A stretch of 64,000 nucleotides of DNA, from the NCBI RefSeq assembly GCF_000803265.1, contig NW_014575406.1:124001-188000 (forward strand), read 5' to 3'. The stretch is from Ordospora colligata OC4 (taxonomy: Eukaryota > Microsporidia > Ordosporidae). The notes under the pieces were generated by a model that was not told the DNA's origin, did no database searches, and saw only the letters and a program-made list of their open reading frames with translations. Both the position numbers and the translations under genes were made by a program. Each line of letters opens with the position of its first letter. The first letter of the stretch is position 1. Positions 26,938-36,117 of this stretch are shown one piece after another.

Positions 26938-29718
26938 ATGGAGTTGTTGTTGATTTATGAGTGTTTAGGAGGTTTGTATGATGCCCCGATGCAAAGGGAG
27001 CTTGAGGTTGTAGCAAGTAGATTAAGAAAACTTGCAATATCTGAAGGGCGTGATGAATATCAGATGCTGGTGACGAATGCAGATAGATATGACAACAAGA
27101 TTGAGATATTTGAGCTTCTCGGAAGGAAGTGTAATGCACTCTCTGAGGTGATGCCTTTGCTGTTTACGTTCTGTTCGAAGCTTAGTATTGATGACGAGCA
27201 CTTGCTTGGAAAGATAATTGACTTTATGCGAGGATGTAAGGATATCAATTCGCGTGAGGAGTGTGAGTGGATAATTAAGATTTTGTTTCTTATTGTTGAG
27301 ATGAGTAAAGAGAAGAGGAAGGGTTCTGGAATACGACTGAAGCTTACAGAGTGCATCAAGATATATGGAGAAAAGACTGGGATAGTAAGCCATCTTATTG
27401 ATTTGATGAGCAGCAAGAGCGGAGGAGATACAATATGGCCGATACTTGAGTCTACTCCGTCGATATGTGGAGAGTTTGTTAGAGCTTGCATGAACCAAAC
27501 TAGTCAAACTGTGCAGAAGAATCTGTCTGTTTTATTGCCACAGCTGTCTGAAAGGCACGCAGAACTGTTCTGTGATTATGAGAAGTTTGATGAGTTCTGT
27601 GACTCTGAATACTTTTTTATGCGAAGTTGTTTTCTTGAGGTTTACATGAATCTTGTTGGGTATTTCAAGACGAATAGAGATGTTGAGAAGATGAATGATA
27701 TTATTGATCTGATTGTAGAGAGGATGTCAGATACGTACTTTCTTGTGAGACAGAAGGCGCTTCATATACTTGGAGCGCTGTTTGAAAGGAATTCGATATC
27801 GATTGGAAAGCGAGCGCATGTGATTGATGGTGTATGTAGTCGAATACTGGATAAGACGGTTGCAGTAAGAAAGCGAGCAATTGGATTGTGCTGCAGTGTA
27901 CTGGCAAACCATCCGTTTGTGTCTGAGCAAACACTTGAGAAGAGAGCAGTAAAAGACATTAAGGACGAATGTGAAAGAAGATATTACGAAGATCTGAATG
28001 ACTTCCATGATTCGATGAAGAAAGCGCAAAAAAGCATTATGGAACTGCTGAGTGGAGATGTTAGGACAGAAGCAGGAGATTGCATCGAGTTTATGAAGCT
28101 TGCACTGCACTACGGAATAGAAGGCTCTGACAAAGCATTCAGCCAGATATTCAGGCTTGTATGGACACGTGAAGTGGATTTATTAGCACAGTCATTTAGA
28201 GATCTGCTTATACAGAAGAAACAGAACGGAATGCATGCATTTGTATTTCTGAAGAGATTTGTAAGGCAATGTGGAGACTACTCGTTTGAAAGGATCCTTA
28301 AGGAGCTGTATAGAAGAGGATATCTGGAGAAAAGTTTTACAAATGAATTGAGAAGTGTGTTTATGCAAGGATCTTATTTATTTGAGTCATCGTATTTACT
28401 GTTACACACGAGCAAGCCTATATCAGTAGATAGTTTGCGTGAAATGCTGATATGCACTACAAATATGCTTTTTTCTAGCAAAGGAGAAGATGAACTAGCA
28501 ACCATGCTGAGTGTTTATAAGAATGTGATTAGAATTAGGACAAGGCAGAAGGTAGATCCTGCAGACGAGATTATTACTTTGATGATTAAGAACCTGACAA
28601 AGATGGTTTTTTTTGATCATCAGGTTGTTGAAATGACTGTGGATGCAATATATGGGTTGAGTGCACAGCCAGAGATAAGCAGTGTAGCATTAATTAAGGG
28701 TATTTGTAGTGCAAGCAAGGGCGGAATGAAGATTGTTTGTGCAGTCGGATGTGTAGCAATACGACATATGCAATACCTGGAAGAGTTGGAGAAGCTTGTG
28801 AAAGCAAAACGAATAAGTGTTAATGTCGACAGGTCTGTGCTCACACCTGAGATTACAGAAAGGAGAAAAAGCATTAATGCATCTAGACTGAGCATTAGCA
28901 TGATGGCTAATGACGAAGGAAAGGTGGATGGAATACCACGAGATATTGAAATTGAGATAAACAGCAATATTTCTCCAAAGCTTATGGATAGAAGCGAAGA
29001 GGAGATCTCTGACTTTTTTTTCTATGTTAAGGAGAAAGAAATGCTATATGGTAACAATAGTGTTATTTGCATGTTCAAGAAGATGATTGAAGAGATGTGT
29101 GTATCTGAATGTGATGATGCAAAAGTTGTCGCATACACTGCTCTCTATAAACTAATGTGTGTTAGCTTTGAATATTTCTCAAGTCATTATCAAGCATTTA
29201 TTGCATCGATGAAGCATTTAGATGCAAGAATTAGAGCTAATGCAATTGTTGCGATGAGTGATTTCCTGCAGAACTACAACACAGCTGTTGAAGGTGATTG
29301 TGGTTTGCTGATTGATGCGCTTGGAGATACAGACATCGATGTGCGAAAGAATGCTTTTCTGGTGATTCACACTCTTCTGACAAAAAATTTTATTAAGATT
29401 AAAGGATATGGAAGCAGGCTTGTTGCCTTACTAGGTGATGATGATCTGAGTATGAGACGAATGGCGGAGAATCTACTTATACAAATATCTAAAAACGAGA
29501 CGACTATTGCAGCATTGTTTTACGAAGCTGTTACTGCACAAGATGCCATGCTGATGCAGCATATTGAGTTTCTTACGGAGTTGATTGGAGAAAAGGTAAA
29601 AGAAAATTTGTTTGCAAAGATATCAAGATCCAAGGTTCATCCTGATCTTTTGAAGCGCATCCATGATGCTTTCTGTCTTAATTCAAAACTTACAGAAGAT
29701 TTACCTTTAAACCAATAA
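26938..29718 (+). CDS. YCS4: Condensin subunit 1 (CAP-D2/Ycs4), HEAT repeats
   Basis: This is a 926-residue HEAT protein. The conserved Cnd1 block reads ERMSDTYFLVRQKALHILG, then DKTVAVRKRAIGLC, and a C-terminal block reads LDARIRANAIVAMSDFLQ and TDIDVRKNAFLVIHTLLT. These are CAP-D2/Cnd1 signatures. The subunit binds DNA and regulates the SMC2-SMC4 condensin ring in mitotic chromosome compaction. CAP-H, its direct partner, is encoded 2.8 kb downstream. The first ATG is at 26938; a preceding GTG is ignored. No CCC precedes it, and with only 8 bp to the SEC24 stop its promoter must overlap the SEC24 coding end. Confidence 0.88.
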   Translation: MELLLIYECLGGLYDAPMQRELEVVASRLRKLAISEGRDEYQMLVTNADRYDNKIEIFELLGRKCNALSEVMPLLFTFCSKLSIDDEHLLGKIIDFMRGCKDINSREECEWIIKILFLIVEMSKEKRKGSGIRLKLTECIKIYGEKTGIVSHLIDLMSSKSGGDTIWPILESTPSICGEFVRACMNQTSQTVQKNLSVLLPQLSERHAELFCDYEKFDEFCDSEYFFMRSCFLEVYMNLVGYFKTNRDVEKMNDIIDLIVERMSDTYFLVRQKALHILGALFERNSISIGKRAHVIDGVCSRILDKTVAVRKRAIGLCCSVLANHPFVSEQTLEKRAVKDIKDECERRYYEDLNDFHDSMKKAQKSIMELLSGDVRTEAGDCIEFMKLALHYGIEGSDKAFSQIFRLVWTREVDLLAQSFRDLLIQKKQNGMHAFVFLKRFVRQCGDYSFERILKELYRRGYLEKSFTNELRSVFMQGSYLFESSYLLLHTSKPISVDSLREMLICTTNMLFSSKGEDELATMLSVYKNVIRIRTRQKVDPADEIITLMIKNLTKMVFFDHQVVEMTVDAIYGLSAQPEISSVALIKGICSASKGGMKIVCAVGCVAIRHMQYLEELEKLVKAKRISVNVDRSVLTPEITERRKSINASRLSISMMANDEGKVDGIPRDIEIEINSNISPKLMDRSEEEISDFFFYVKEKEMLYGNNSVICMFKKMIEEMCVSECDDAKVVAYTALYKLMCVSFEYFSSHYQAFIASMKHLDARIRANAIVAMSDFLQNYNTAVEGDCGLLIDALGDTDIDVRKNAFLVIHTLLTKNFIKIKGYGSRLVALLGDDDLSMRRMAENLLIQISKNETTIAALFYEAVTAQDAMLMQHIEFLTELIGEKVKENLFAKISRSKVHPDLLKRIHDAFCLNSKLTEDLPLNQ

Positions 29719-29841
29719 GTATATCAATAAAATATCTGTTGAAGCATTTGTGTAATTATCTAAGATAATATGCTTAGTTTAACATATTTATTTATCTTGA
29801 CACATTAATGAACTATTTTATCAATGCAATGAGTACTTCAT

Positions 29842-30285
29842 TCAATGCCAGGGCGCTTTCTTGAATACCTTTATACAAGGCGTCTTTTTATACAGTCGTC
29901 TGTATGCTTCATGTATATGCGATGGTAACAACGGTCCTTTCTCCAAACGCTCGGATTGAACTTCCTTTGCTGCCTCTATCATTTCCCCAACAAACACCTT
30001 TGCAAGGCCACACACGGCAATCACAAAATTTGGATTTACTGCCTGTCCTATGACACTACTTATGTATTTCTTGACTGCAGCCTTTGGAAATCCACTTCCT
30101 CGGAATTTTTCATACCTGTGCAGTTGTTCTTCGGTCATCGATCCTGTGATCGACTGGATTCTCCTTGAGTCATCTCTTCTGTAAGTTGAATCGTCGGTCA
30201 TCATGTTAAGATCATCAGATTCTGATTCTGATTGCGCCTCTCGTACACTTTGATCTCGTTCCATATCATCGTTGCTTTCACTCAT
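29842..30285 (-). CDS. TAF11: TFIID subunit TAF11
   Basis: This is 147 residues. An acidic, serine-rich N-terminus (1-50) is followed by a histone-fold domain, EEQLHRYEKFRGSGFPKAAV, then KKYISSVIGQ, NPNFVIAVCGLAKVFVGEM and GPLLPSHIHEAYRRL, in TAF11 order. TAF11 pairs with TAF13 in TFIID and contacts TBP and TFIIA. TAF12 is also in this window (62227). The ATG follows GGCCCTTGT. It diverges from the next gene across only 33 bp. Confidence 0.93.
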   Translation of the reverse strand: MSESNDDMERDQSVREAQSESESDDLNMMTDDSTYRRDDSRRIQSITGSMTEEQLHRYEKFRGSGFPKAAVKKYISSVIGQAVNPNFVIAVCGLAKVFVGEMIEAAKEVQSERLEKGPLLPSHIHEAYRRLYKKTPCIKVFKKAPWH

Positions 30286-30318
30286 ACAAGGGCCAAATCA
30301 CTAGGTAAAAGCAATCCC
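30286..30318. promoter_or_regulatory. Divergent promoter, 33 bp
   Basis: This is the shortest divergent spacer in the window. GGCCCTTGT precedes the leftward ATG and CAATCCC abuts the rightward ATG. The two initiation signals are about 20 bp apart, leaving almost no separate 5' leader. Confidence 0.5.
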
Positions 30319-31296
30319 ATGATACTAAGGCTTGGTGCGCAATACACGTCCAAGAGCGTAGTGGAGCTTTTTGAGCATCTGAAGGCAGACGAAGACCTAC
30401 TGTTGGGCATAGAAGAGCCACTAGAATGTTTAATAGCACAAAGTAATGATCCAGAGTATGTACTAGAAGTGATGCATAAAACAGACACAGAGCTTATTAC
30501 AGTGTGTATAAAGTCTCTTGACTTTAAGATCGATGCTGATATTACTAATCTTGAGCTTGTAATACTGAAAGCGGTGAGTAATGTGCTTGGATATCAATGC
30601 ACAATGATGCATGGATTTGTAGTCAAAGATTCAAATGGAATCAAAACAAGGCCAATAATACCGATATTTTTCAGATATACATTAGGCGTTTCTGTTACTG
30701 ATTACATTACATACGTCAAAGAAGAGGAGACTGAAGTAAATGAAGTTGAACAGGTGAGGTTGATACGTTGTTTCTGTATGGGACCAATTATGACTTGCTT
30801 GTTGCGTTCGAGGGCCATGAGATTTACCTGCGATGAGATTGGCACAAGTGTTGTACTAATGCAGCGCGATGGAGTGATATTTATGGCGCCATCAAGCATA
30901 AGTGTGGTTAGTATGGTGCATAGTACAGTGTCTTTAGTAAATATGGAAATGTTTCTTAAGCACTTGAGGAAGTTTCCGTTCAGATTAGTTGATTTCTTTG
31001 TGAATGCATACTTAGAACCTGATTCAGCAGAGTCCAGTAAAAGATTAAGTGAATGCTTTGCAGAGCTTCAGGACAATCTTACGAAGCTTGAGATGAAATG
31101 TATTTGTAGTATTTTGTCGAATGCACCTGTATTTCTTGATTCCAGGGATAAAGTGACTGAAAGAATCGAGAAGTTTTATGCGTATAATGCAAAACCATTC
31201 AGAAGAGATGGAGGAAAGTATTTGAGCTTCAAGGAGGAGGAGTTTGTGGATAGACATCCAATAGGATCTTTGAAGAGGTATTTCAAGGATTTGTGA
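30319..31296 (+). CDS. Unknown protein, 325 residues
   Basis: I do not recognise this protein. It has no clear membrane span or low-complexity region. The mix of strands and helices looks globular, with hydrophobic blocks such as MTCLLRSRAMRFTCDEIG and SISVVSMVHSTVSLVN and a basic, aromatic C-terminus (GSLKRYFKDL). The ATG directly follows CAATCCC; a 29-codon upstream extension lies inside the divergent TAF11 gene and is rejected. DIM1 starts 18 bp downstream. The reading frame is long and its start has the local signal, so the gene is likely real. Confidence 0.8.
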   Translation: MILRLGAQYTSKSVVELFEHLKADEDLLLGIEEPLECLIAQSNDPEYVLEVMHKTDTELITVCIKSLDFKIDADITNLELVILKAVSNVLGYQCTMMHGFVVKDSNGIKTRPIIPIFFRYTLGVSVTDYITYVKEEETEVNEVEQVRLIRCFCMGPIMTCLLRSRAMRFTCDEIGTSVVLMQRDGVIFMAPSSISVVSMVHSTVSLVNMEMFLKHLRKFPFRLVDFFVNAYLEPDSAESSKRLSECFAELQDNLTKLEMKCICSILSNAPVFLDSRDKVTERIEKFYAYNAKPFRRDGGKYLSFKEEEFVDRHPIGSLKRYFKDL

Positions 31297-31314
31297 TCCC
31301 TGTATAGAAAGCGA

Positions 31315-31761
31315 ATGCTAGAAAGCAGTGGAGCTATGGCAATGCGTCAGTTGCATTCAGTAGATGATGTAAATATAGCGATTGGAAGTACAATGTGTAA
31401 GCTTGTTGTAATAAGGTTTGGTGATAGAGATGATCCGTTATGTCTTTACACTGATGAACTTCTTTCAAAGGCGTACTTTTCTATCAGGAATTATGCAGAT
31501 GTGTACACTTGTGAGCGAAGCGATGTTAAAGAGCTTGTTGGAGTGATGGGGCTTAGCTCTGCACTTGGTATCATGTGTTTTTTCAACAAAAGACACGTAA
31601 AGATAGATTGTTCAAGTGGAGACAATGACAAGATAGATTTTGCTGTTGGAGACGAGAAGGTATTTGTTGAGTTGTTTACTCTTGCATACAAAGCTGGTGT
31701 TAGGAATAAAAGATTTGTTATATCACCTTTCAGCCTTGAAGAGTTAAAAAGTGGATTTTAA
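31315..31761 (+). CDS. DIB1: U5 snRNP thioredoxin-like protein DIM1 (Dib1)
   Basis: This is 148 residues, the family length being about 142. It has LHSVDDVNIAI, then LVVIRFGDRDDPLCLYTDELL (family: VVIRFGHDWDPTCMKMDE), MCFFNKRHVKID, GDNDKIDFA and a VISPFS end. Dim1/U5-15kD sits in the U4/U6.U5 tri-snRNP near the 5' splice site and checks spliceosome activation. With the branchpoint-binding protein at 17245 it is the second splicing factor here. CCC lies 14 nt before the ATG. Confidence 0.88.
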   Translation: MLESSGAMAMRQLHSVDDVNIAIGSTMCKLVVIRFGDRDDPLCLYTDELLSKAYFSIRNYADVYTCERSDVKELVGVMGLSSALGIMCFFNKRHVKIDCSSGDNDKIDFAVGDEKVFVELFTLAYKAGVRNKRFVISPFSLEELKSGF

Positions 31762-31914
31762 TAGATTATGATAAAGTATTGATGATGTATTTCATATGCT
31801 ATATGATATTATTTGCAAGAATACTGAAAAACATTTTGAATAACATGTTTAGTAATAATTTTGATATTAACTTATTGAATAAAGGCAGAGTATAATAAAA
31901 GTTCATAGATAACT

Positions 31915-32478
31915 CTATAGAAGCACTATAGAATACACAAATCCCTTGCAAAATTTTTTTGAAGCCAATGGAGGTTCTGTTCTCAGCATTGTGTTTAGAA
32001 TATCGATACATCTGTATCTTGGCACTCCAGCGCCTTTTATGATTTCTTCCACCATCATTCCTTCTGTGTTTGAATATAGTAGACTTGCTATTTTTATGGC
32101 ACTATTAATCACAAGCTTACTGTTTGAAAACTTTGGTGTCATACGAACGATGTACTCGTTCAGACATTCTGTTTTACTTGTATAGGTAGATGGAGTTGAC
32201 AAAGTAGATTTTTCAAAACATTCGTTTTCTGCATTCTGATGTGCTGTGTGTTCACCTGAGTCGTATGTTTCCTTTATACTCTGAGTATTGCTTATTGATA
32301 AAGTGTTGTCTAGTATTGTGTGCTTTCTTTTACATGCATATGCTTTGAATGATATCAGAAGAGCTTCTATTCTGTAGTTAAGCTCTCTTAGAGATACAGT
32401 TGATGAAACAACGATGTCCATCTTGCTTTTTATGCTCCTGACTAGCTGTGAAATCTCATCAAGTTTTTGGTTTATCAT
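31915..32478 (-). CDS. Unknown protein with possible winged-helix end
   Basis: This is 187 residues and is not recognised. The N-terminal 50 residues look helical or coiled-coil (EISQLVRSIKSKM, ELNYRIEALLISFK). A serine/threonine-rich middle follows (60-115). The last 60 residues (AIKIASLLYSN, VEEIIKGAGVPRYRCIDILN) resemble a small helix-turn-helix or winged helix. No CCC precedes the ATG. A kinetochore or transcription role would be a guess. Confidence 0.6.
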   Translation of the reverse strand: MINQKLDEISQLVRSIKSKMDIVVSSTVSLRELNYRIEALLISFKAYACKRKHTILDNTLSISNTQSIKETYDSGEHTAHQNAENECFEKSTLSTPSTYTSKTECLNEYIVRMTPKFSNSKLVINSAIKIASLLYSNTEGMMVEEIIKGAGVPRYRCIDILNTMLRTEPPLASKKFCKGFVYSIVLL

Positions 32479-32543
32479 GCAAGGATGGATTGTGAAATGT
32501 TCTTGTAAGAGCCTGTGATTAAAGGCTATGAAGGCAGCCCTTG

Positions 32544-33929
32544 ATGTCTACGGGTGATCTTAGAGCGTGGCTTAAGGCAGCAGCTGAAAATAAGATTACT
32601 ACAAAGAATACATGGAAGGCAACGCTGATAGATCACTTCACGAATATAGATGAGTTCAAAGAGCGGCATGGAATTAACTTCCAGAAGGCAGGTTGTGCTC
32701 TTGATGGATGTGCTAAGGTCTATTCAACACGAGTGGATGATGTATCTGAGAGTGCAATGAGGCTTCTCGAGGGATTTGGAGGAGATGATGCATTAAAGAA
32801 GCGTCATTCAAAGAAGCAATCTAAAGTGACGATTGAAAAAAACATAGGGAATCTGAATGTGAAGATTTCAAGGACAAAGTACGGCATTGATCCTAAATCT
32901 GTGTATCTTTCATCTCTACCAGAAAATTCGATGATGCTGAGCAATTTGGGTGTTTCTATGGATGGAGTTTTGAGGATGGGATCACATGTAGATGAAAGCA
33001 AATATATGATGTTAATAGAGGATATTGGAGTATATGTGAATTTACCACCTGATGGGATGTTGATATCACCAAGTATCACCACTGATAATGATGTCAAAGC
33101 AGCTACTTTTGAATCTACTGTAATTGCGATGCCTGACTGTGAAGATTCTGTAGGATTTGATGATCTGCTTGAATTTGAGAATATTCCTGTGATTATTAGC
33201 AGCCAGAAACCTGTATTTAACGAGACATCGTTTTCATATTTCAAAGGATGGGCAGGACCAGGATGCTGGAAGGTAAATGCCAGGATGAATGGAAGAAAAG
33301 GCAAGAAAGAAGGATGCAATAAGCAGAAGGAAACAGTTTGTGTGGATTTTACAGAACCAGTGGACAGTGATTGGGTTATGGAACCAGGAAACACGTTGTT
33401 TGAGCCTGCATGTATAGTTGAACGTAGAGAAAAGCAGCACCTACTACCTCAGGATTACAGCCTGAAAACACGAGATTTATACAAATACATTGTGATGGAT
33501 GGAATGTTTTGCATGAGTGCAGATGAAGAACTAAGAGCAGTGAATAGATCGTTTGATTGCTCATTTGCACAGAACGTACTAGAAGAGCCGATGGATGAAG
33601 CAATTGATGTTAATATGCAAAGTGAGGTAGATATTAAACGACTGATTGAAAAAGAAGGAGGAATAGAACAAAGTAGGTATCCATTTAGAAAAGCAGCAAA
33701 AAGAGTTGATATTAAGAAACTCAAGGACAACGTATTTGGATGCATGAAAAGCAAAGGATGCATTGGCCTTGCATCAATATTCAAAGGAGTGTACAGCATG
33801 TATAATGATAGTGAGTGCAAGGACATTTCAGTGCACTTGTGTTTTCTATCTCTTCTTCACCTTGCAAATGAAAGGAATGTTTGTCTCAAGAGTGTGAATG
33901 ATGATGTAGAGGCGTGTATACCTGTCTGA
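32544..33929 (+). CDS. BRN1: Condensin subunit 2 (CAP-H/Barren, Brn1)
   Basis: This is a 461-residue kleisin. The Barren N-terminus is clear: ENKITTKNTWKATLIDHF, then FQKAGCALDGCAKVYSTRVD. Central motifs include SYFKGWAGPGCWK, and near the end SVHLCFLSLLHLANERNV fits the winged helix that contacts an SMC head. The kleisin bridges SMC2-SMC4 and binds CAP-D2 (26938). It is much shorter than yeast Brn1 (about 750). The start is the ATG after CAGCCCTTG. Confidence 0.9.
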   Translation: MSTGDLRAWLKAAAENKITTKNTWKATLIDHFTNIDEFKERHGINFQKAGCALDGCAKVYSTRVDDVSESAMRLLEGFGGDDALKKRHSKKQSKVTIEKNIGNLNVKISRTKYGIDPKSVYLSSLPENSMMLSNLGVSMDGVLRMGSHVDESKYMMLIEDIGVYVNLPPDGMLISPSITTDNDVKAATFESTVIAMPDCEDSVGFDDLLEFENIPVIISSQKPVFNETSFSYFKGWAGPGCWKVNARMNGRKGKKEGCNKQKETVCVDFTEPVDSDWVMEPGNTLFEPACIVERREKQHLLPQDYSLKTRDLYKYIVMDGMFCMSADEELRAVNRSFDCSFAQNVLEEPMDEAIDVNMQSEVDIKRLIEKEGGIEQSRYPFRKAAKRVDIKKLKDNVFGCMKSKGCIGLASIFKGVYSMYNDSECKDISVHLCFLSLLHLANERNVCLKSVNDDVEACIPV

Positions 33930-34022
33930 TTGTTTAATAAAATTAATATGCAGTGAAATGGTCATTGAATGTTTTATTTACTTGATAACTACTGAACAGA
34001 TCATGCAATGAATATTTCCTTG

Positions 34023-36035
34023 CTATTTAGTATCTGTGAAGTCCCATGTTGGAACAAGTTTAAGCATGCGAAGTATCTTTGGTTCTTGTACAAATCCGTA
34101 TGTAGATTGAGAGTAAATCAAGAATGATGCTATTGCTATAGAGATGAAGAAGGCAGTGAACCTGAACTCCAAGAACTTTGATACATAGCAAATTGAGAGT
34201 AATCCAAAAAATAGCGCTGGATAATAGTGATGGAAATAAAGCACTCTCTTTACAAAGAAGAACGGGATGTAGTGTAGAAACCACCCGCAACATGAAAGGA
34301 ACACAAAAAATCCTTCAGTCTTAAGGAACTTCACAGGCATTCCACTTCTCTTTTTTCCAATCACTCTGCAAAGGAGAATGATCGGAGAGGCAATGATGCA
34401 AATACTAGAAGAATACCATGTAAATGGATTCCCAAACATATAGAACTTTTCTTTTGATCCACTCCATGAAGTCATTCTTAGCCCCCTCTTGAGAATAAAC
34501 CATTCATATGGCCTTGACACGCTTCTTTCTGGCTCAAGGCTGTCGTCCTGTATGAATGATGCATTTGTAACAAACATTGCCTTATTATGCTCTATAAACT
34601 TTTTCATGAATGGATATGCAGCTGCTTCACTGTAGATCGGATTTTTGTCTTCATCCAGCTTATCAGACCTACATTCTGCTACATTCCATAATGAAGACTC
34701 TTCAGGATTTGGTGTGCATGTTACCTCACCCTGGCCAAATCCCCAAGATGGATACTTTTTGAGCGATGCCTTAAGGTAGCATCCTGTGCTAGTATTAAGC
34801 AGTCTGAACTTTGTTGTAAGTGTCTTTAGTCTATTCTCATTCTCCAAGGCGTCCTCAACAACTTCAACTTTGAATAAACATGATTCTAATATCTTTGTGC
34901 CTGAAAGAGTTTCTACTCGCTTTCCATTAGAAACCAAAGACATACTTCCAGGAACATCCAAATACATCTTGGTTTCCAGATGCAGCAGAATCACAATATC
35001 TCCATCTAAAATGTAGTTTGCATCTGTCAGGTCGTCAGTTACCTTCTGAAATGCCCAGTGATTATTTTCATCTTTATGATGATATGTTGTTACTTGGTTG
35101 TTAATACTTCCAGGATATGTATGGTCGTGCGAATGAAGATATCCACCGCCTGCTCTTGCTGACTTAATTGTCACCTGTGTTCCATACAAAGGATACTTCC
35201 TGTTATTGCTGATCTCATTTCCTTTAAGAGATGCCTGAAACATCGAACTCATTTGAACTTCATCACTGCTACTATGATTCACTATCTGGAAGTGTATGTA
35301 GAACAATAATACATACACACTCAATGGAAGCGCTATTAAAAAAAGCGCTCTTGAGGCAAACATCTTGAAGAACTGTAGCATACGAGCCTTCGATGTGATG
35401 TTGCTCCACAGCTGGTATATAGTAAACACACCCACTAAACTCATAGTCAGAAAGCCTATCCACTTCACACTTAATGCACATCCAAGCATCAGCCCTAGCA
35501 TGAACAAAGAGTATGTGTCTGTGCCAAACCTTGACCTGAAGTACAGTCTTGTCATGAAGTACGATACTGCTGTTGTGAATGTAAGCAGATATGAGTCCAG
35601 AAGAATCAATCTTCCAATTGATGTGAATCCATTCTCAAACACAAACATTAGAGACAGAGCTAGCCTACGTCTATATGAAAACCCAATCTCCTTAAGGATC
35701 AAATATCCAAACAAAGGTGTAAATGATGCTATAAATGCATGGAATCTCCTCATTCCTGAATAGTCAAATGTCTTCGGATATGCCTCTCCAGACTTGAATT
35801 CAAAGTCCAGTGGCTGACTGAAAATGTATCCTCCAAGAGATATCAGCATCTTGCCGAGTGGAGGATGCACATCAAAATAGAACTTCCTAGAAAGGTATTT
35901 TGCAGAAAACTTTCCAAAGTGCGCTTCATCCCATACCACAAAGTTTCCACTCTCCACCTTGTATGTTTTGATAATCATACTCAGAGAAAACATCAGGAGG
36001 CACGTTACCGTCTCAAGATACTTCGATTTTTTCAT
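34023..36035 (-). CDS. PMT2: Protein O-mannosyltransferase, PMT2 type
   Basis: This is a 670-residue multispan ER membrane enzyme that moves mannose from dolichyl-phosphate-mannose to Ser/Thr of secretory proteins. The catalytic loop has VVWDEAHFGKF (D36-E37) and FDVHPPLGKMLISLGGY. Transmembrane blocks surround a lumenal MIR region at about 285-470 (YGTQVTIKSAR, YLHSHDHTYP, ENNHWAF), and a second membrane group ends the protein. FEFKSGEAYP and VVWDEAHFGKF favour the PMT2 branch. Products would include spore-wall and polar-tube proteins (inference). No CCC precedes the ATG. Confidence 0.93.
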   Translation of the reverse strand: MKKSKYLETVTCLLMFSLSMIIKTYKVESGNFVVWDEAHFGKFSAKYLSRKFYFDVHPPLGKMLISLGGYIFSQPLDFEFKSGEAYPKTFDYSGMRRFHAFIASFTPLFGYLILKEIGFSYRRRLALSLMFVFENGFTSIGRLILLDSYLLTFTTAVSYFMTRLYFRSRFGTDTYSLFMLGLMLGCALSVKWIGFLTMSLVGVFTIYQLWSNITSKARMLQFFKMFASRALFLIALPLSVYVLLFYIHFQIVNHSSSDEVQMSSMFQASLKGNEISNNRKYPLYGTQVTIKSARAGGGYLHSHDHTYPGSINNQVTTYHHKDENNHWAFQKVTDDLTDANYILDGDIVILLHLETKMYLDVPGSMSLVSNGKRVETLSGTKILESCLFKVEVVEDALENENRLKTLTTKFRLLNTSTGCYLKASLKKYPSWGFGQGEVTCTPNPEESSLWNVAECRSDKLDEDKNPIYSEAAAYPFMKKFIEHNKAMFVTNASFIQDDSLEPERSVSRPYEWFILKRGLRMTSWSGSKEKFYMFGNPFTWYSSSICIIASPIILLCRVIGKKRSGMPVKFLKTEGFFVFLSCCGWFLHYIPFFFVKRVLYFHHYYPALFFGLLSICYVSKFLEFRFTAFFISIAIASFLIYSQSTYGFVQEPKILRMLKLVPTWDFTDTK

Positions 36036-36117
36036 CTTGTTTTGCTATTCACGATACTTTATGCACATCTGAAACAGTTTATTTATATAAACACTACCTG
36101 ATAATGTGCATATATTT

